Assembly: GCF_017812015.1 (NCBI RefSeq) | Contig: NZ_JADQTN010000001.1 | Location: 784,501-848,500, forward strand | From: Pontixanthobacter sp. CEM42 | GTDB lineage: Bacteria > Pseudomonadota > Alphaproteobacteria > Sphingomonadales > Sphingomonadaceae | Reading direction: 5' to 3' | Length of the DNA: 64,000 nucleotides | In this document: positions 56,347 to 64,000 of the stretch, piece by piece | Layout of the letters: each line of letters opens with the position of its first letter | How positions within the stretch are numbered: position 1 is the first letter of the stretch | Notes under the pieces: generated by a model | The model's input: only the letters and a program-made list of their open reading frames with translations | What the model was told of the DNA's origin: nothing | The model's database searches: none | Program-made: the position numbers and the translations under genes

Positions 56347-57729
56347 ATGTCCGACGGTGCGTTGTTTGCTGGGCCTGCCATGCGGCGGCTCCGAAAAAAG
56401 GAAGGCCTCACTCAAGCGGCGATGGCGGCGCGCTTGTCGATCTCTGCCAGCTATCTCAACCTTATCGAGCGCAACCAGCGGCCCCTATCCGCGCGCGTTA
56501 TCTTCCAAGTTGTCGATCAATTCGACTTTGATCCCCGTAATCTGCGCGAGGACGAGTCTATCGGCGGGATAGATGGTCTCGCCCGACGCTTTGCCGATGA
56601 GCGTTTCTCCGACTTCGAGATCGACCGCGATGAAATCGCCGAGTTCCTGGCCTCCGCCCCGCAAGCGGCAGCTGCCTTTGCGCGGCTCTACGACACGGCG
56701 GGCGAGGGCGTGGCCGCCGGTGACGACCCGATTGCGCAGGCCCGGTTAGAGATTGAGCGGTGGCGCAATCATTTTGCCGATCTGGATATGCTGGCGGAAA
56801 AGATGGCGGATGAGGTGCGGCTTTCACATAGCGATCTGGGCGTAGGGCTGGCCGAACGACTGAGAGAGAAGCACCAGCTCGCCATTCGTATCCTGCCGCG
56901 AGAGATCATGCCCGATGCCATCCGGCGCCTCGATCTCCACGCGCGCCAATTGCAATTGTCCGAAATGCTGACTTTGCCATCGCGCAATTTCCAGATTGCC
57001 AGCCAGATTGCCCAGTTGGAGTACCAGAAAGAGATCACCAGCGTTGCAGCTGGGGCGCAATTCACCGACGAGGCAGCCCGCAGGCTGTTTGAACGCCACC
57101 TAGTCAGTTATTTCGCTGCGGCATTGTTGATGCCCTATTCGCGCTTCCTGAGGGCGTGTGAGGCGACGAATTACGATCTGCCCGTTCTCCGCAGGCGTTT
57201 TGGCGTGAGTTTCGAGCAATTGGCACACCGGCTCACGACACTGCAGCGTGTGGGGCAGAGGGGCCTGCCATTCTTCATGGCGCGGCTCGACCGGGCGGGA
57301 CAATTCTCCAAACGATTTTCCGGAGCGAGTGCAGCAACTCTGCTGGAGAGCGAGACGAGCTGTCCGCTGTGGATCGCCAACCATGCCTTCGAACGTCCCG
57401 GTGACCTGTGCACGCAAGTTGTTGTGGCGCAGGGCGTCGATGCGGGGCCGGATCACTGGTTCACCATTGCCCGAACCGTAGAAGGCAGCGGAGCGAGCGG
57501 CGAAGCGCGTTTCGTGCTGGTGTTGGGTCTGGAGGCCAAGCTCGCGGCTGATCTGGTGCAGGCAAGAGGCGTGAATTTGACTGTTGAAGATGCCGATCCG
57601 ATAGGGCTCGGCTGTGCGCGTTGTCACCGGCCCGGCTGTACCCAACGTTCCTTACCACCCCGCGGCGCCCAGCTCAGCTTTGATAGTATCGCGCGCGGCG
57701 TCACCCCGTTTCAATTCGGTAGAGACTAA
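56347..57729 (+). CDS. ScfR/RamB-type XRE-family transcriptional regulator
   Basis: A 460-residue regulator with an N-terminal XRE helix-turn-helix (MRRLRKKEGLTQAAMAARLS, ISASYLNLIERNQRPLSARV, about 12-66). An IrrE/DUF955-like middle follows whose HExxH is lost (ERHLVSYFAAALLMPY), so no protease activity is expected. Then comes a DUF2083-like domain (CPLWIANHAFERPGD) ending with a Cys cluster CARCHRPGCTQRS. This architecture is that of short-chain fatty acyl-CoA regulators (ScfR), including mycobacterial RamB, which control glyoxylate and methylcitrate genes by sensing acyl-CoA. Divergence from aceA strongly supports that role. Confidence 0.88.
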   Translation: MSDGALFAGPAMRRLRKKEGLTQAAMAARLSISASYLNLIERNQRPLSARVIFQVVDQFDFDPRNLREDESIGGIDGLARRFADERFSDFEIDRDEIAEFLASAPQAAAAFARLYDTAGEGVAAGDDPIAQARLEIERWRNHFADLDMLAEKMADEVRLSHSDLGVGLAERLREKHQLAIRILPREIMPDAIRRLDLHARQLQLSEMLTLPSRNFQIASQIAQLEYQKEITSVAAGAQFTDEAARRLFERHLVSYFAAALLMPYSRFLRACEATNYDLPVLRRRFGVSFEQLAHRLTTLQRVGQRGLPFFMARLDRAGQFSKRFSGASAATLLESETSCPLWIANHAFERPGDLCTQVVVAQGVDAGPDHWFTIARTVEGSGASGEARFVLVLGLEAKLAADLVQARGVNLTVEDADPIGLGCARCHRPGCTQRSLPPRGAQLSFDSIARGVTPFQFGRD

Positions 57730-57795
57730 AAATTCACCAAGCTTTTTCGGAACTCGTGCCGCGCACTATCGTTTTTCGCTGCATAGGAGGCACAG

Positions 57796-58080
57796 ATGAC
57801 CGAAGAACGTACTACAACGACCAGAACGCCCGACGGCAACACGCATACAGAAACAGTGATCCGGACTGACGAAGCCGATGGTGGGTCCAAGGGTTGGGTC
57901 TTTTTGGTGATACTGCTGATTGCAGTCGTCGCCGGAATATACTTTCTGACCGAAATGGGCGGCGCGGAAATGGCCAAAGATGGTGCAATTGCCGATGCTG
58001 CAGAACAAGTCGGTGATGCTGCGGAGCAAGCCGGTGACGCGGTTGAAGAGGTTGCTGATACAGTGACCGGCAACGAATAA
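57796..58080 (+). CDS. Small single-span membrane protein with Ala/Glu amphipathic tail
   Basis: 94 residues. A charged N-terminus rich in Thr/Glu/Arg (about 1-30) precedes one transmembrane helix (GWVFLVILLIAVVAGIYFL, about 33-51). The C-terminal tail is built from repeats of the type DAAEQVGDAAEQAGDAVEEVAD, predicted to be an acidic amphipathic helix. A perfect AGGAGG site lies upstream. The function is unknown; the tail resembles YtxH/apolipoprotein-like helices by composition. It lies between the ScfR regulator and the EPS genes. Confidence 0.7.
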   Translation: MTEERTTTTRTPDGNTHTETVIRTDEADGGSKGWVFLVILLIAVVAGIYFLTEMGGAEMAKDGAIADAAEQVGDAAEQAGDAVEEVADTVTGNE

Positions 58081-58128
58081 GCCGCGATTAACCGCTAACT
58101 CGGGCTGAAACGCTGGATTTGGCGCCAC

Positions 58129-58145
58129 TGTAAAGTTTACCGACA
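58129..58145 (+). promoter_or_regulatory. Candidate activator box upstream of the EPS/Prs operon
   Basis: TGTAAAGTTTACCGACA contains the inverted repeat GTAAA-G-TTTAC (58130-58140) followed by CCGACA. It sits 57-73 bases before the sugar-transferase ATG. PrsR-type regulators are named for a conserved box upstream of PEP-CTERM genes, and this is a candidate. No convincing sigma-54 -24/-12 pair is visible between it and the gene. Confidence 0.4.
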
Positions 58146-58165
58146 TTTCATATCTTTCCCGTACT

Positions 58166-58191
58166 CCGGTGATCCTTCGAAGGATTGCCGG
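58166..58191. promoter_or_regulatory. 26-base interrupted palindrome in the EPS operon leader
   Basis: A perfect core ATCCTTCGAAGGAT (58172-58185) is flanked on each side by TG and CCGG (58166-58169 and 58188-58191), which also pair. It ends 10 bases before the sugar-transferase ATG and would form a stable hairpin in the leader RNA, or serve as an operator. Confidence 0.5.
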
Positions 58192-58201
58192 ACCGGGATA
58201 G

Positions 58202-59587
58202 ATGATCCGATTATTTAAACATTACATACCGAATGCGGTCATGCTGTTGGCGCTGTTCGACCTTGCCCTGCTGTTGCTGGGCGGTGAACTGGCGTGGTTG
58301 CTGCGCGCATCTCAGATCCGGATGGATCCGGGGCCAATGGGAGAGCGCGGGCTCTCTCTGGGTGGATTCGTGGGTGTTGTCTGGCTGGCGATGGTCTCGG
58401 TGGGGGTTTATGGCAGCGATGCGTTGCGCTCTATGCGGTTCGCTTGCGCCCGACTGCTCGTGGCGGTCAGCCTCGGTATCATTGCGCTGTCCTTCATTGA
58501 CTTTCTAACTCCCGGATCGACTTTTTGGCGATCTACTTTGCTCTACGCGATGGGCATATCGGTGACGCTACTGCTGCTCAATCGGCTGCTGCTTGGCGCA
58601 TTTTTGGGTCGATCGGCGTTTCGCCGCAGGGTGATGGTGCTTGGCGCAGGCAATCGCGCAATGCGGCTCAAAAAACTGGGTGAGAACCCGGGTGCCGGTT
58701 TTGCAATTGTCTCCTTTATCGGAATGAATGAAGGCGCGCAGGTTGTTGAGGACGCAATCCCGCGGGCTGCAGTCCGCGACCTTGGCCAATTCGTGGAAAA
58801 TCTGGATGCCAGCGAGGTTGTCCTCGCGCTGGAAGAACGGCGCAATTCGTTGCCGCTCAAGGATTTGCTGCGAATGAAGACGATGGGCGTCCACATCAAT
58901 GATTTCAGTAGTTTCGTAGAACGTGAGACTGGCCGGGTCGATCTGGACTCCGTCAATCCGAGCTGGCTGATTTTCTCCGATGGTTTCTCATCGGGGCGGA
59001 TGTTCTCCAGCGCTGCCAAGCGCGTATTCGATATAGTCGCAAGCTGCCTGCTGCTCGCGCTGACATTCCCGATCATCGCTCTGTTTGCGTTGTTGGTGAA
59101 GCTCGACAGCAAGGGACCGGCATTTTTCCGTCAAGAACGCGTCGGGCTGTACGGCCAGAACTTCCATCTAATCAAACTTCGCTCGATGCGCACTGATGCT
59201 GAGAAAGACGGTGCGAAATGGGCGGAGAAGAATGATCCGCGCGTAACGCGCCTCGGTAAGTTCATTCGCAAAGTGCGGATTGACGAGCTGCCGCAAACCT
59301 GGAGCGTTCTGAAAGGCGAGATGAGCTTTGTCGGGCCGCGTCCCGAAGTTCCTAAATTCGTCGGCGATCTGGAAGAGAAGCTGCCTTACTATGCCGAACG
59401 GCATATGGTGAAGCCCGGCATTACCGGATGGGCTCAGATCAATTACCCGTACGGAGCGTCGATAGAGGATTCGCGGCATAAGCTGGAGTACGATCTCTAT
59501 TACGCGAAGAATTACACACCGTTTCTGGACTTGCTGATCCTGCTGCAAACGCTGCGTGTTGTGTTGTGGCCCGAGGGTGCCCGCTGA
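58202..59587 (+). CDS. EPS polyprenyl-phosphate sugar transferase (TIGR03013-like, XrtA/PEP-CTERM type)
   Basis: This 461-residue inner-membrane enzyme starts exopolysaccharide repeat-unit synthesis by moving a sugar phosphate to undecaprenyl phosphate. The N-terminal half has about four helices and a Rossmann-like segment (RRRVMVLGAGNRAMRLKKLG, about 141-160). A further helix (VASCLLLALTFPIIALFALL) precedes the catalytic bacterial sugar-transferase domain: GPAFFRQERVGLYGQNFHLI, KLRSMRTDAE, LGKFIRKVRIDELPQ and GEMSFVGPRPEVP. The two-part form and the PrsK/PrsR neighbours fit the TIGR03013 group linked to exosortase XrtA loci. It overlaps prsK in a TGATG junction. Confidence 0.88.
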   Translation: MIRLFKHYIPNAVMLLALFDLALLLLGGELAWLLRASQIRMDPGPMGERGLSLGGFVGVVWLAMVSVGVYGSDALRSMRFACARLLVAVSLGIIALSFIDFLTPGSTFWRSTLLYAMGISVTLLLLNRLLLGAFLGRSAFRRRVMVLGAGNRAMRLKKLGENPGAGFAIVSFIGMNEGAQVVEDAIPRAAVRDLGQFVENLDASEVVLALEERRNSLPLKDLLRMKTMGVHINDFSSFVERETGRVDLDSVNPSWLIFSDGFSSGRMFSSAAKRVFDIVASCLLLALTFPIIALFALLVKLDSKGPAFFRQERVGLYGQNFHLIKLRSMRTDAEKDGAKWAEKNDPRVTRLGKFIRKVRIDELPQTWSVLKGEMSFVGPRPEVPKFVGDLEEKLPYYAERHMVKPGITGWAQINYPYGASIEDSRHKLEYDLYYAKNYTPFLDLLILLQTLRVVLWPEGAR

Positions 59588-61707
59588 TGCCCGGCGTTGC
59601 GGATCTTTCTAGTCTCGTGGGCTTTGCGCTCTATTTGGTGGGCGGTGCCTTCTGCGCGATTTCGGCTGTCTGGATCGCGACGCGCGGGGACAAGGACCGG
59701 CCCGATCATCAGGGTCTGATTGGCGCTCTCGGCCTGACTGCACTGTGGTGCCTTGTAGTTGCGGCTTTGGGACCAGCATCCTTGCCTGCACTGTGTGTGG
59801 AGATCGGCCGCAACCTGGCGTGGATATTTGTGCTGTTCCGCCTGTTCGCATTGGATGGCCGACACGAGTCTCTCAAGCCGATGCGGGCGGTCATCCTAGT
59901 TTTGACCTTCGTGGAACTGCTGCAAATCGGATTGCTGTTTGTCGGCCAAGAACTGGCGATTACGCTGCAATTGCACGAGTTGGTGTTCCAAATGTCGGCG
60001 TTGTTCCACATTATGGTGTCGGTCGGCGCATTGATGCTGGTGCACAACCTGTATGTCGGCGCAACGCCTACAGCTCGCCCGATGCTGCGGTGGAGCGCGG
60101 GTGGTCTGGCCGCTCTGTGGGCCTTCGACCTGCACTTCTTCACTGCCGCTTATATTGGCGGAGCGACCCCGCAAGAGCTGGTCATTATTCGCGGGCTGGT
60201 TGTTGGCCTGATCGCGATCCCGCTCGCGATAGGCTCGAAGCGCTCTTACGCGATTATGCGGTTGAAGCCGTCGCGCAGCGTGACCTTCCAATCCTTGTCG
60301 CTGCTGGCGATCGGCGCGTATCTGCTGCTGATGGCCGGTATTGCACAATCGCTGTCGGTTTTGGTTGGTGACCTGGGTCGTTTGGCGCAGGTCGGGTTTA
60401 TTTTCATCGCGGTTGTTTGCGCGCTGCTTTGGCTGCCTTCACAGCGGCTGCGCGGGTGGGTCCGCGTCATTGCTATCAAGCATCTGTTCCAGCACCGCTA
60501 TGACTATCGCGCGGAATGGCTGCGGTTCACGCAAACCATCGGGCATGGCGATCGTGCCAATGAACCACTGCAAGAGCGGATCATCAAGTCGATTGCCGAC
60601 ATCACTGACAGTCCGTCAGGCCTTTTGTTGCTTCCGGCCGAGCATGAGGGTTTTGAACTGGCGGCGCAGTGGGCGTGGAACACTGTCGAAGTGCCGTCTG
60701 ACCCGCTCTCTGCAGAGCTGATCAAGCTGTTCGAGCAAGAGAGTTTCATCCTCGATGTTGATGATGCGCGCAAAGGCATCGACCAGCATGGCGAAGTGGG
60801 CTTGCTGCCCGAATGGATCAGAGACGAAACCAACGCATGGGCTGTCGTCCCGTTGCTGCATTTTGATCGTATCACCGGTGTTGTTGTATTGGCGCGGCCA
60901 GCGGATCCTCGCCGTCTCGATTGGGAAGATTTCGATCTTCTAAAAGTCGTCGGTCAACAACTCGCAAGCTATCTCGCCGAGCAATCAGGCCAAGAGGCTC
61001 TGATGGAATCGGCTCGGTTCGACGAGTTTAACCGGCGCATCGCCTTTGTGATGCACGATATCAAGAACCTCGCGAGTCAGCTCTCGCTCCTGGCGCGCAA
61101 CGCTGAACACCATGCCGATAACCCTGAGTTCCGCGCAGATATGCTGGTCACACTCCGTAACAGTGCGGACAAGCTCAATGCGCTGTTGGCACGGCTTGGT
61201 CGATACGGAGCGAACGGATCGGAAAATTACCAGGATATCGATTTGTGCACAGTCGCGCAGCGTGTCGTCAGTCAATATGAGGGCGTTCACGCAGTTTCAC
61301 TGATCCGCAGCGAGAAGACAAAAGTTCGCGCTGATTTAGAAGGGTTGGAGCAAGCGCTGGTTCACCTGGTACAGAACGCTATCGATGCCAGTGAGCCAGG
61401 TTCTCCCGTCTATCTTGACGTCAGCGCCGACGGCGTCCGCGCCCGCATCGAAGTGGTCGATTCGGGCGTCGGGATGAGTCCTGAATTTGTCCGCACCGGT
61501 CTGTTCAAACCCTTCGTTTCATCAAAGAACGGCGGTTTCGGCATTGGCGCATTCGAAGCACGTGAAATCGTTCGCGCCATGGGTGGCCGGTTGGAAGTCG
61601 ATTCGCGCGAAGGTTTGGGCACGCGCTTCATTGTCAGTTTCCCGCTCTCCGCGGTTGCCGAATTTCTCAATTCTTCCGACTCCACTCAAACTGCCGAGGT
61701 TGCATAA
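59587..61707 (+). CDS. prsK: PrsK-type sensor histidine kinase
   Basis: A 706-residue membrane kinase from the ATG at 59587 that shares a base with the previous stop. The N-terminal part (about 1-300) has many hydrophobic helices (8-10). A GAF-like domain follows (about 330-470: GLLLLPAEHEGFELAAQWAW, AVVPLLHFDRITGVVVLARP). The phosphoacceptor is His490 in FVMHDIKNLASQLSLL. The ATPase domain has the N box LVQNAIDASEPGSP, G1 VVDSGVGMS and G2 GGFGIGAFEAREIV. It matches the PEP-CTERM system kinase PrsK, partner of PrsR encoded next in an overlapping frame. Confidence 0.92.
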   Translation: MPGVADLSSLVGFALYLVGGAFCAISAVWIATRGDKDRPDHQGLIGALGLTALWCLVVAALGPASLPALCVEIGRNLAWIFVLFRLFALDGRHESLKPMRAVILVLTFVELLQIGLLFVGQELAITLQLHELVFQMSALFHIMVSVGALMLVHNLYVGATPTARPMLRWSAGGLAALWAFDLHFFTAAYIGGATPQELVIIRGLVVGLIAIPLAIGSKRSYAIMRLKPSRSVTFQSLSLLAIGAYLLLMAGIAQSLSVLVGDLGRLAQVGFIFIAVVCALLWLPSQRLRGWVRVIAIKHLFQHRYDYRAEWLRFTQTIGHGDRANEPLQERIIKSIADITDSPSGLLLLPAEHEGFELAAQWAWNTVEVPSDPLSAELIKLFEQESFILDVDDARKGIDQHGEVGLLPEWIRDETNAWAVVPLLHFDRITGVVVLARPADPRRLDWEDFDLLKVVGQQLASYLAEQSGQEALMESARFDEFNRRIAFVMHDIKNLASQLSLLARNAEHHADNPEFRADMLVTLRNSADKLNALLARLGRYGANGSENYQDIDLCTVAQRVVSQYEGVHAVSLIRSEKTKVRADLEGLEQALVHLVQNAIDASEPGSPVYLDVSADGVRARIEVVDSGVGMSPEFVRTGLFKPFVSSKNGGFGIGAFEAREIVRAMGGRLEVDSREGLGTRFIVSFPLSAVAEFLNSSDSTQTAEVA

Positions 61708-63083
61708 TGGCACAGGAAAAACCCGCTCCACTGCCTAAGCTGCTGATCATTGAAGATGATCCGGGGCTCCAAGCGCAACTCAAATGGGCATATGAAGATT
61801 TCGATGTGACCATTGTCGGTGATCGCGAAAGCGCGCTGACAGCTTTGCGCGCGGAAGAGCCAGCGGTCGTAACGCTCGATCTTGGGCTGCCGCCAGATCC
61901 GGATGGCACGACCGAAGGCTTTGCCGTCCTCGACGCGATTATGGCGCTCAAGCCAGAGACCAAGGTGATTGTTGCGTCGGGTCACGGCGCACGCGAAAGT
62001 GCGCTGCGGGCGATCGAGCAGGGGGCGTATGACTTCTACCAGAAGCCGGTCGATATCGAAGCGCTTGGTCTGATCGTTCGCCGCGCGCTCAATCTGACGC
62101 AGATAGAGGACGAGAACCGCAGACTTGCCGAGCAGGTTGGTGACGACAAGACCGTTCTAGGCACTCTCATCACTGCCGCTCCCGAAATGGTCAAAGTCGC
62201 TCGCACGATTGAGCGAGTGGCGAAAAATAGTGTTTCCGTAATGCTGCTGGGTGCGAGTGGTACGGGTAAGGAATTGCTGGCCAAGGGACTGCATGATGCC
62301 AGTGATCGCCGAGAAGGCGCCTTTGTTGCGATCAATTGTGCTGCGATCCCTGAGAACCTGCTCGAGAGCGAGTTGTTCGGGCATGAGAAGGGCGCATTTA
62401 CCGGCGCTGTGAAAATGACCGAAGGTAAAATTGAGCAGGCGCATGGCGGTACGCTGTTCTTAGACGAGGTCGGTGATATTCCGCTGCCATTACAAGTTAA
62501 ATTGCTCCGCTTCCTGCAGGAACGCACGATCGAACGGATTGGCGGCCGCAAACAGATTGCCGTGGACACACGAATTGTGTGCGCAACGCATCAGAACCTG
62601 GAAGCGATGATAGCCGAGGGGGGGTTCCGCGAAGACTTGTTCTACCGCCTTGCAGAGATTGTCATCAACATCCCTACACTGGCTGAGCGCCCAGGCGATG
62701 CGCCACTGCTCGCCAAGGCATTCCTCAACCGTTTCTCCGCTGAAATGAACCCGCAAGTGAAGGGCTTTGGCGCCGATGCGCTAGCGGTGATCGATGGATG
62801 GGGCTGGCCCGGTAACGTGCGTGAGCTCGAAAACCGGGTGAAGCGCGCCGTTATTATGGCTGATGGCAAACTGGTTTGTGCTGAAGATCTCGATCTGGAT
62901 AGTGATGGCGAGGCGGATTCGCAGCTTCTCAATCTGAAGAGCGCGCGCGAGCAGTCTGATCGCAAAGTTATCCGACATGCGTTGGCGCGCAGCGAAGGCA
63001 ACATCTCCAATACTGCCAAACTGCTGGGGATCAGCCGGCCAACGCTATATGATCTGCTCAAGCAATATGACCTTCACGCGTGA
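61707..63083 (+). CDS. prsR: PrsR-type sigma-54-dependent response regulator
   Basis: 458 residues with three modules. The receiver has acidic pocket IIEDDPG and phosphoacceptor Asp58 in VVTLDLGLPP. The AAA+ sigma-54 activator domain has Walker A GASGTGKE (182-189), GAFTGA (229-234, contacts sigma-54) and GTLFLDEVGDIPL. The Fis-type helix-turn-helix at the C-terminus is EGNISNTAKLLGISRPTLYD. It is of the AtoC/NtrC class and matches the PEP-CTERM-box regulator PrsR. Its ATG overlaps the prsK stop, and its end overlaps the next gene by 17 bases. Confidence 0.94.
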   Translation: MAQEKPAPLPKLLIIEDDPGLQAQLKWAYEDFDVTIVGDRESALTALRAEEPAVVTLDLGLPPDPDGTTEGFAVLDAIMALKPETKVIVASGHGARESALRAIEQGAYDFYQKPVDIEALGLIVRRALNLTQIEDENRRLAEQVGDDKTVLGTLITAAPEMVKVARTIERVAKNSVSVMLLGASGTGKELLAKGLHDASDRREGAFVAINCAAIPENLLESELFGHEKGAFTGAVKMTEGKIEQAHGGTLFLDEVGDIPLPLQVKLLRFLQERTIERIGGRKQIAVDTRIVCATHQNLEAMIAEGGFREDLFYRLAEIVINIPTLAERPGDAPLLAKAFLNRFSAEMNPQVKGFGADALAVIDGWGWPGNVRELENRVKRAVIMADGKLVCAEDLDLDSDGEADSQLLNLKSAREQSDRKVIRHALARSEGNISNTAKLLGISRPTLYDLLKQYDLHA

Positions 63084-64000
63084 TCTCACCAAGCTGAGGC
63101 CACTGGCTGCAGCAGCGTTGCTGTTGCTCGCGGCTTGCGGTGACACGGCTGCCGATCTGACGCCGCTTGAAAGCGCAAATGCAGCTCTTGCGTCTGGCGA
63201 CGGCTTGGCAGCAGAGGTTGTATTACGTGACATGATGGCGAACGGCACCAGTCGCTCCGAAGTGGCAGCGTTTCTTGGTGAAGCGGAACTGCTGCAAGGT
63301 GAACTGGTCGAGGCGCGCCAATGGCTGGAAAGCGGCGAGTTTTCCGATGATACAAGCGGGCACGGTTTTCACATGTTGGCGCGTTTGGAAATGCGCGAAG
63401 GGAATTTGCCCGCCGCGGGTGATGCCTTCGACAAATCTCTCGCCGTCGAGCGTAAAAATGCCGAACTTTGGGTTGATATCGGCCGCCTGCGTTATCGCGG
63501 TGGCGAGCAGTCCCAAGCAGTCGAAGCGAGTATCTACGCAGTTGAACTTGATCCCGAAAACGGCGCTGCATTGCAATTTCGTGCGCAACTGCTTCGCGAT
63601 TCCGAGGGGATGGCCGCAGCGATTCCGTGGTTTGAGAGAGCGTTGGAACGCAATCCTGACGACGTCGGTCTGCTAGCGGACTATGCGGCGACGCTAGGTG
63701 AACTGGGTCGCGCGCGCGATATGCTAGTGACCATTCGCAAGATCGCTCGCATTGACCCGGCGAACCGTCGCATTTTCTATCTTCAAGCAGTTCTGGCGGC
63801 ACGCGCGGGGATGTTCCAGCTCGCGCAGAGCTTGTTGGCGCGCAGCAGCAAGGCTGATCGCGATATGCCTGCGGCGATGTTGCTTGCGGGCATTATCGAT
63901 ATTGAGAACGGCAATTATGCCAGCGCGGCGCAGGTGCTTGAACGGCTTGCATCTGCGCAGCCCGATAATCGCCGCGTGCGCCAATTGCTCGCGCGGGCGC
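63067..64000 (+). CDS. prsT: PrsT-like TPR lipoprotein, 3' partial
   Basis: The frame opens at ATG 63067 inside prsR and is still open at the window edge (311 residues visible). The N-terminus is a lipoprotein signal with lipobox LLAACGD. The rest consists of tetratricopeptide repeats, for example AELWVDIGRLRYRGGEQSQA, GMAAAIPWFERALERNPDD and GNYASAAQVLERLASAQPDN. A TPR lipoprotein after PrsK/PrsR fits the PEP-CTERM system protein PrsT, probably in EPS assembly or export at the envelope. The name is inferred from context; the full length and C-terminus cannot be seen. Confidence 0.8.
   Translation, partial: MTFTRDLTKLRPLAAAALLLLAACGDTAADLTPLESANAALASGDGLAAEVVLRDMMANGTSRSEVAAFLGEAELLQGELVEARQWLESGEFSDDTSGHGFHMLARLEMREGNLPAAGDAFDKSLAVERKNAELWVDIGRLRYRGGEQSQAVEASIYAVELDPENGAALQFRAQLLRDSEGMAAAIPWFERALERNPDDVGLLADYAATLGELGRARDMLVTIRKIARIDPANRRIFYLQAVLAARAGMFQLAQSLLARSSKADRDMPAAMLLAGIIDIENGNYASAAQVLERLASAQPDNRRVRQLLARA

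Overview
The window is about 64 kb of gene-dense, moderately GC-rich bacterial chromosome. The gene content points to an alphaproteobacterium of the order Sphingomonadales, most like an Erythrobacter/Altererythrobacter-type organism. This is inferred from alphaproteobacterial AddB/AddA, a DUF2842 protein, an isocitrate lyase of about 530 residues beside an ScfR-type regulator, a PrsK/PrsR exopolysaccharide locus, and a TonB-box-like IVVTGSRI string. No 16S rRNA gene is present, so the genus is not settled. I saw no insertion sequence, integrase, prophage, CRISPR array or rRNA operon, and no stretch over 300 bases lacks a gene.

Layout. 1-7.4 kb: end of a MurU-like nucleotidyltransferase gene, addB-addA (recombinational repair) and trxA. 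7.4-9.4 kb, minus strand: argJ and an inositol-monophosphatase-family gene. 9.5-14.3 kb: a double TonB_C-domain periplasmic protein, a small secreted protein directly upstream of secA, secA, and a PilZ protein. 14.3-23 kb: tRNA-Asn, nadK, a degenerate GGDEF-EAL phosphodiesterase, mfd, sdhE, recG and a low-molecular-weight phosphatase. 23-30.3 kb: DUF885 peptidase, ABC1 kinase, a lipoprotein hydrolase and a large VIT/vWA protein. 30.4-35.1 kb: thyA and a three-gene branched-chain 2-oxoacid dehydrogenase operon (E1a-E1b-E2, no E3). 35-40 kb: tRNA-Asp with a strong bidirectional terminator, ThuA-like and PAN-domain secreted proteins, then DUF2842-fau-6S RNA-zapA-small coiled-coil protein, the same zapA/6S/fau order known from enterobacteria. 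40-48 kb: a central-carbon cluster, tkt-gap-pgk, two accessory genes, class I aldolase and thiE. 48-54 kb: efp, a hypothetical, suhB, tRNA-Leu, an SLC13-type permease and an M20 amidohydrolase. 54-58 kb: aceA with a 57-residue follower, divergent from an ScfR-type regulator. 58-64 kb: an EPS sugar transferase, PrsK, PrsR and a PrsT-like TPR lipoprotein that runs off the window.

Many genes are translationally coupled (ATGA, TAATG or TGATG junctions), notably addB/addA, argJ/IMPase, E1a/E1b, fau/DUF2842, the zapA pair, and sugar transferase/prsK/prsR. Most of the window is core metabolism and information processing. The points most worth a second look are regulatory: a secA leader with a SecM-like gene position and a perfect palindrome over the ribosome-binding region; GTAAA/TTTAC inverted repeats in the aceA-scfR spacer and upstream of the EPS operon; a 26-base palindrome in the EPS leader; paired palindromes before the PilZ gene; and a 6S RNA with its own promoter inside zapA. 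I do not see a clear undescribed multi-gene system.
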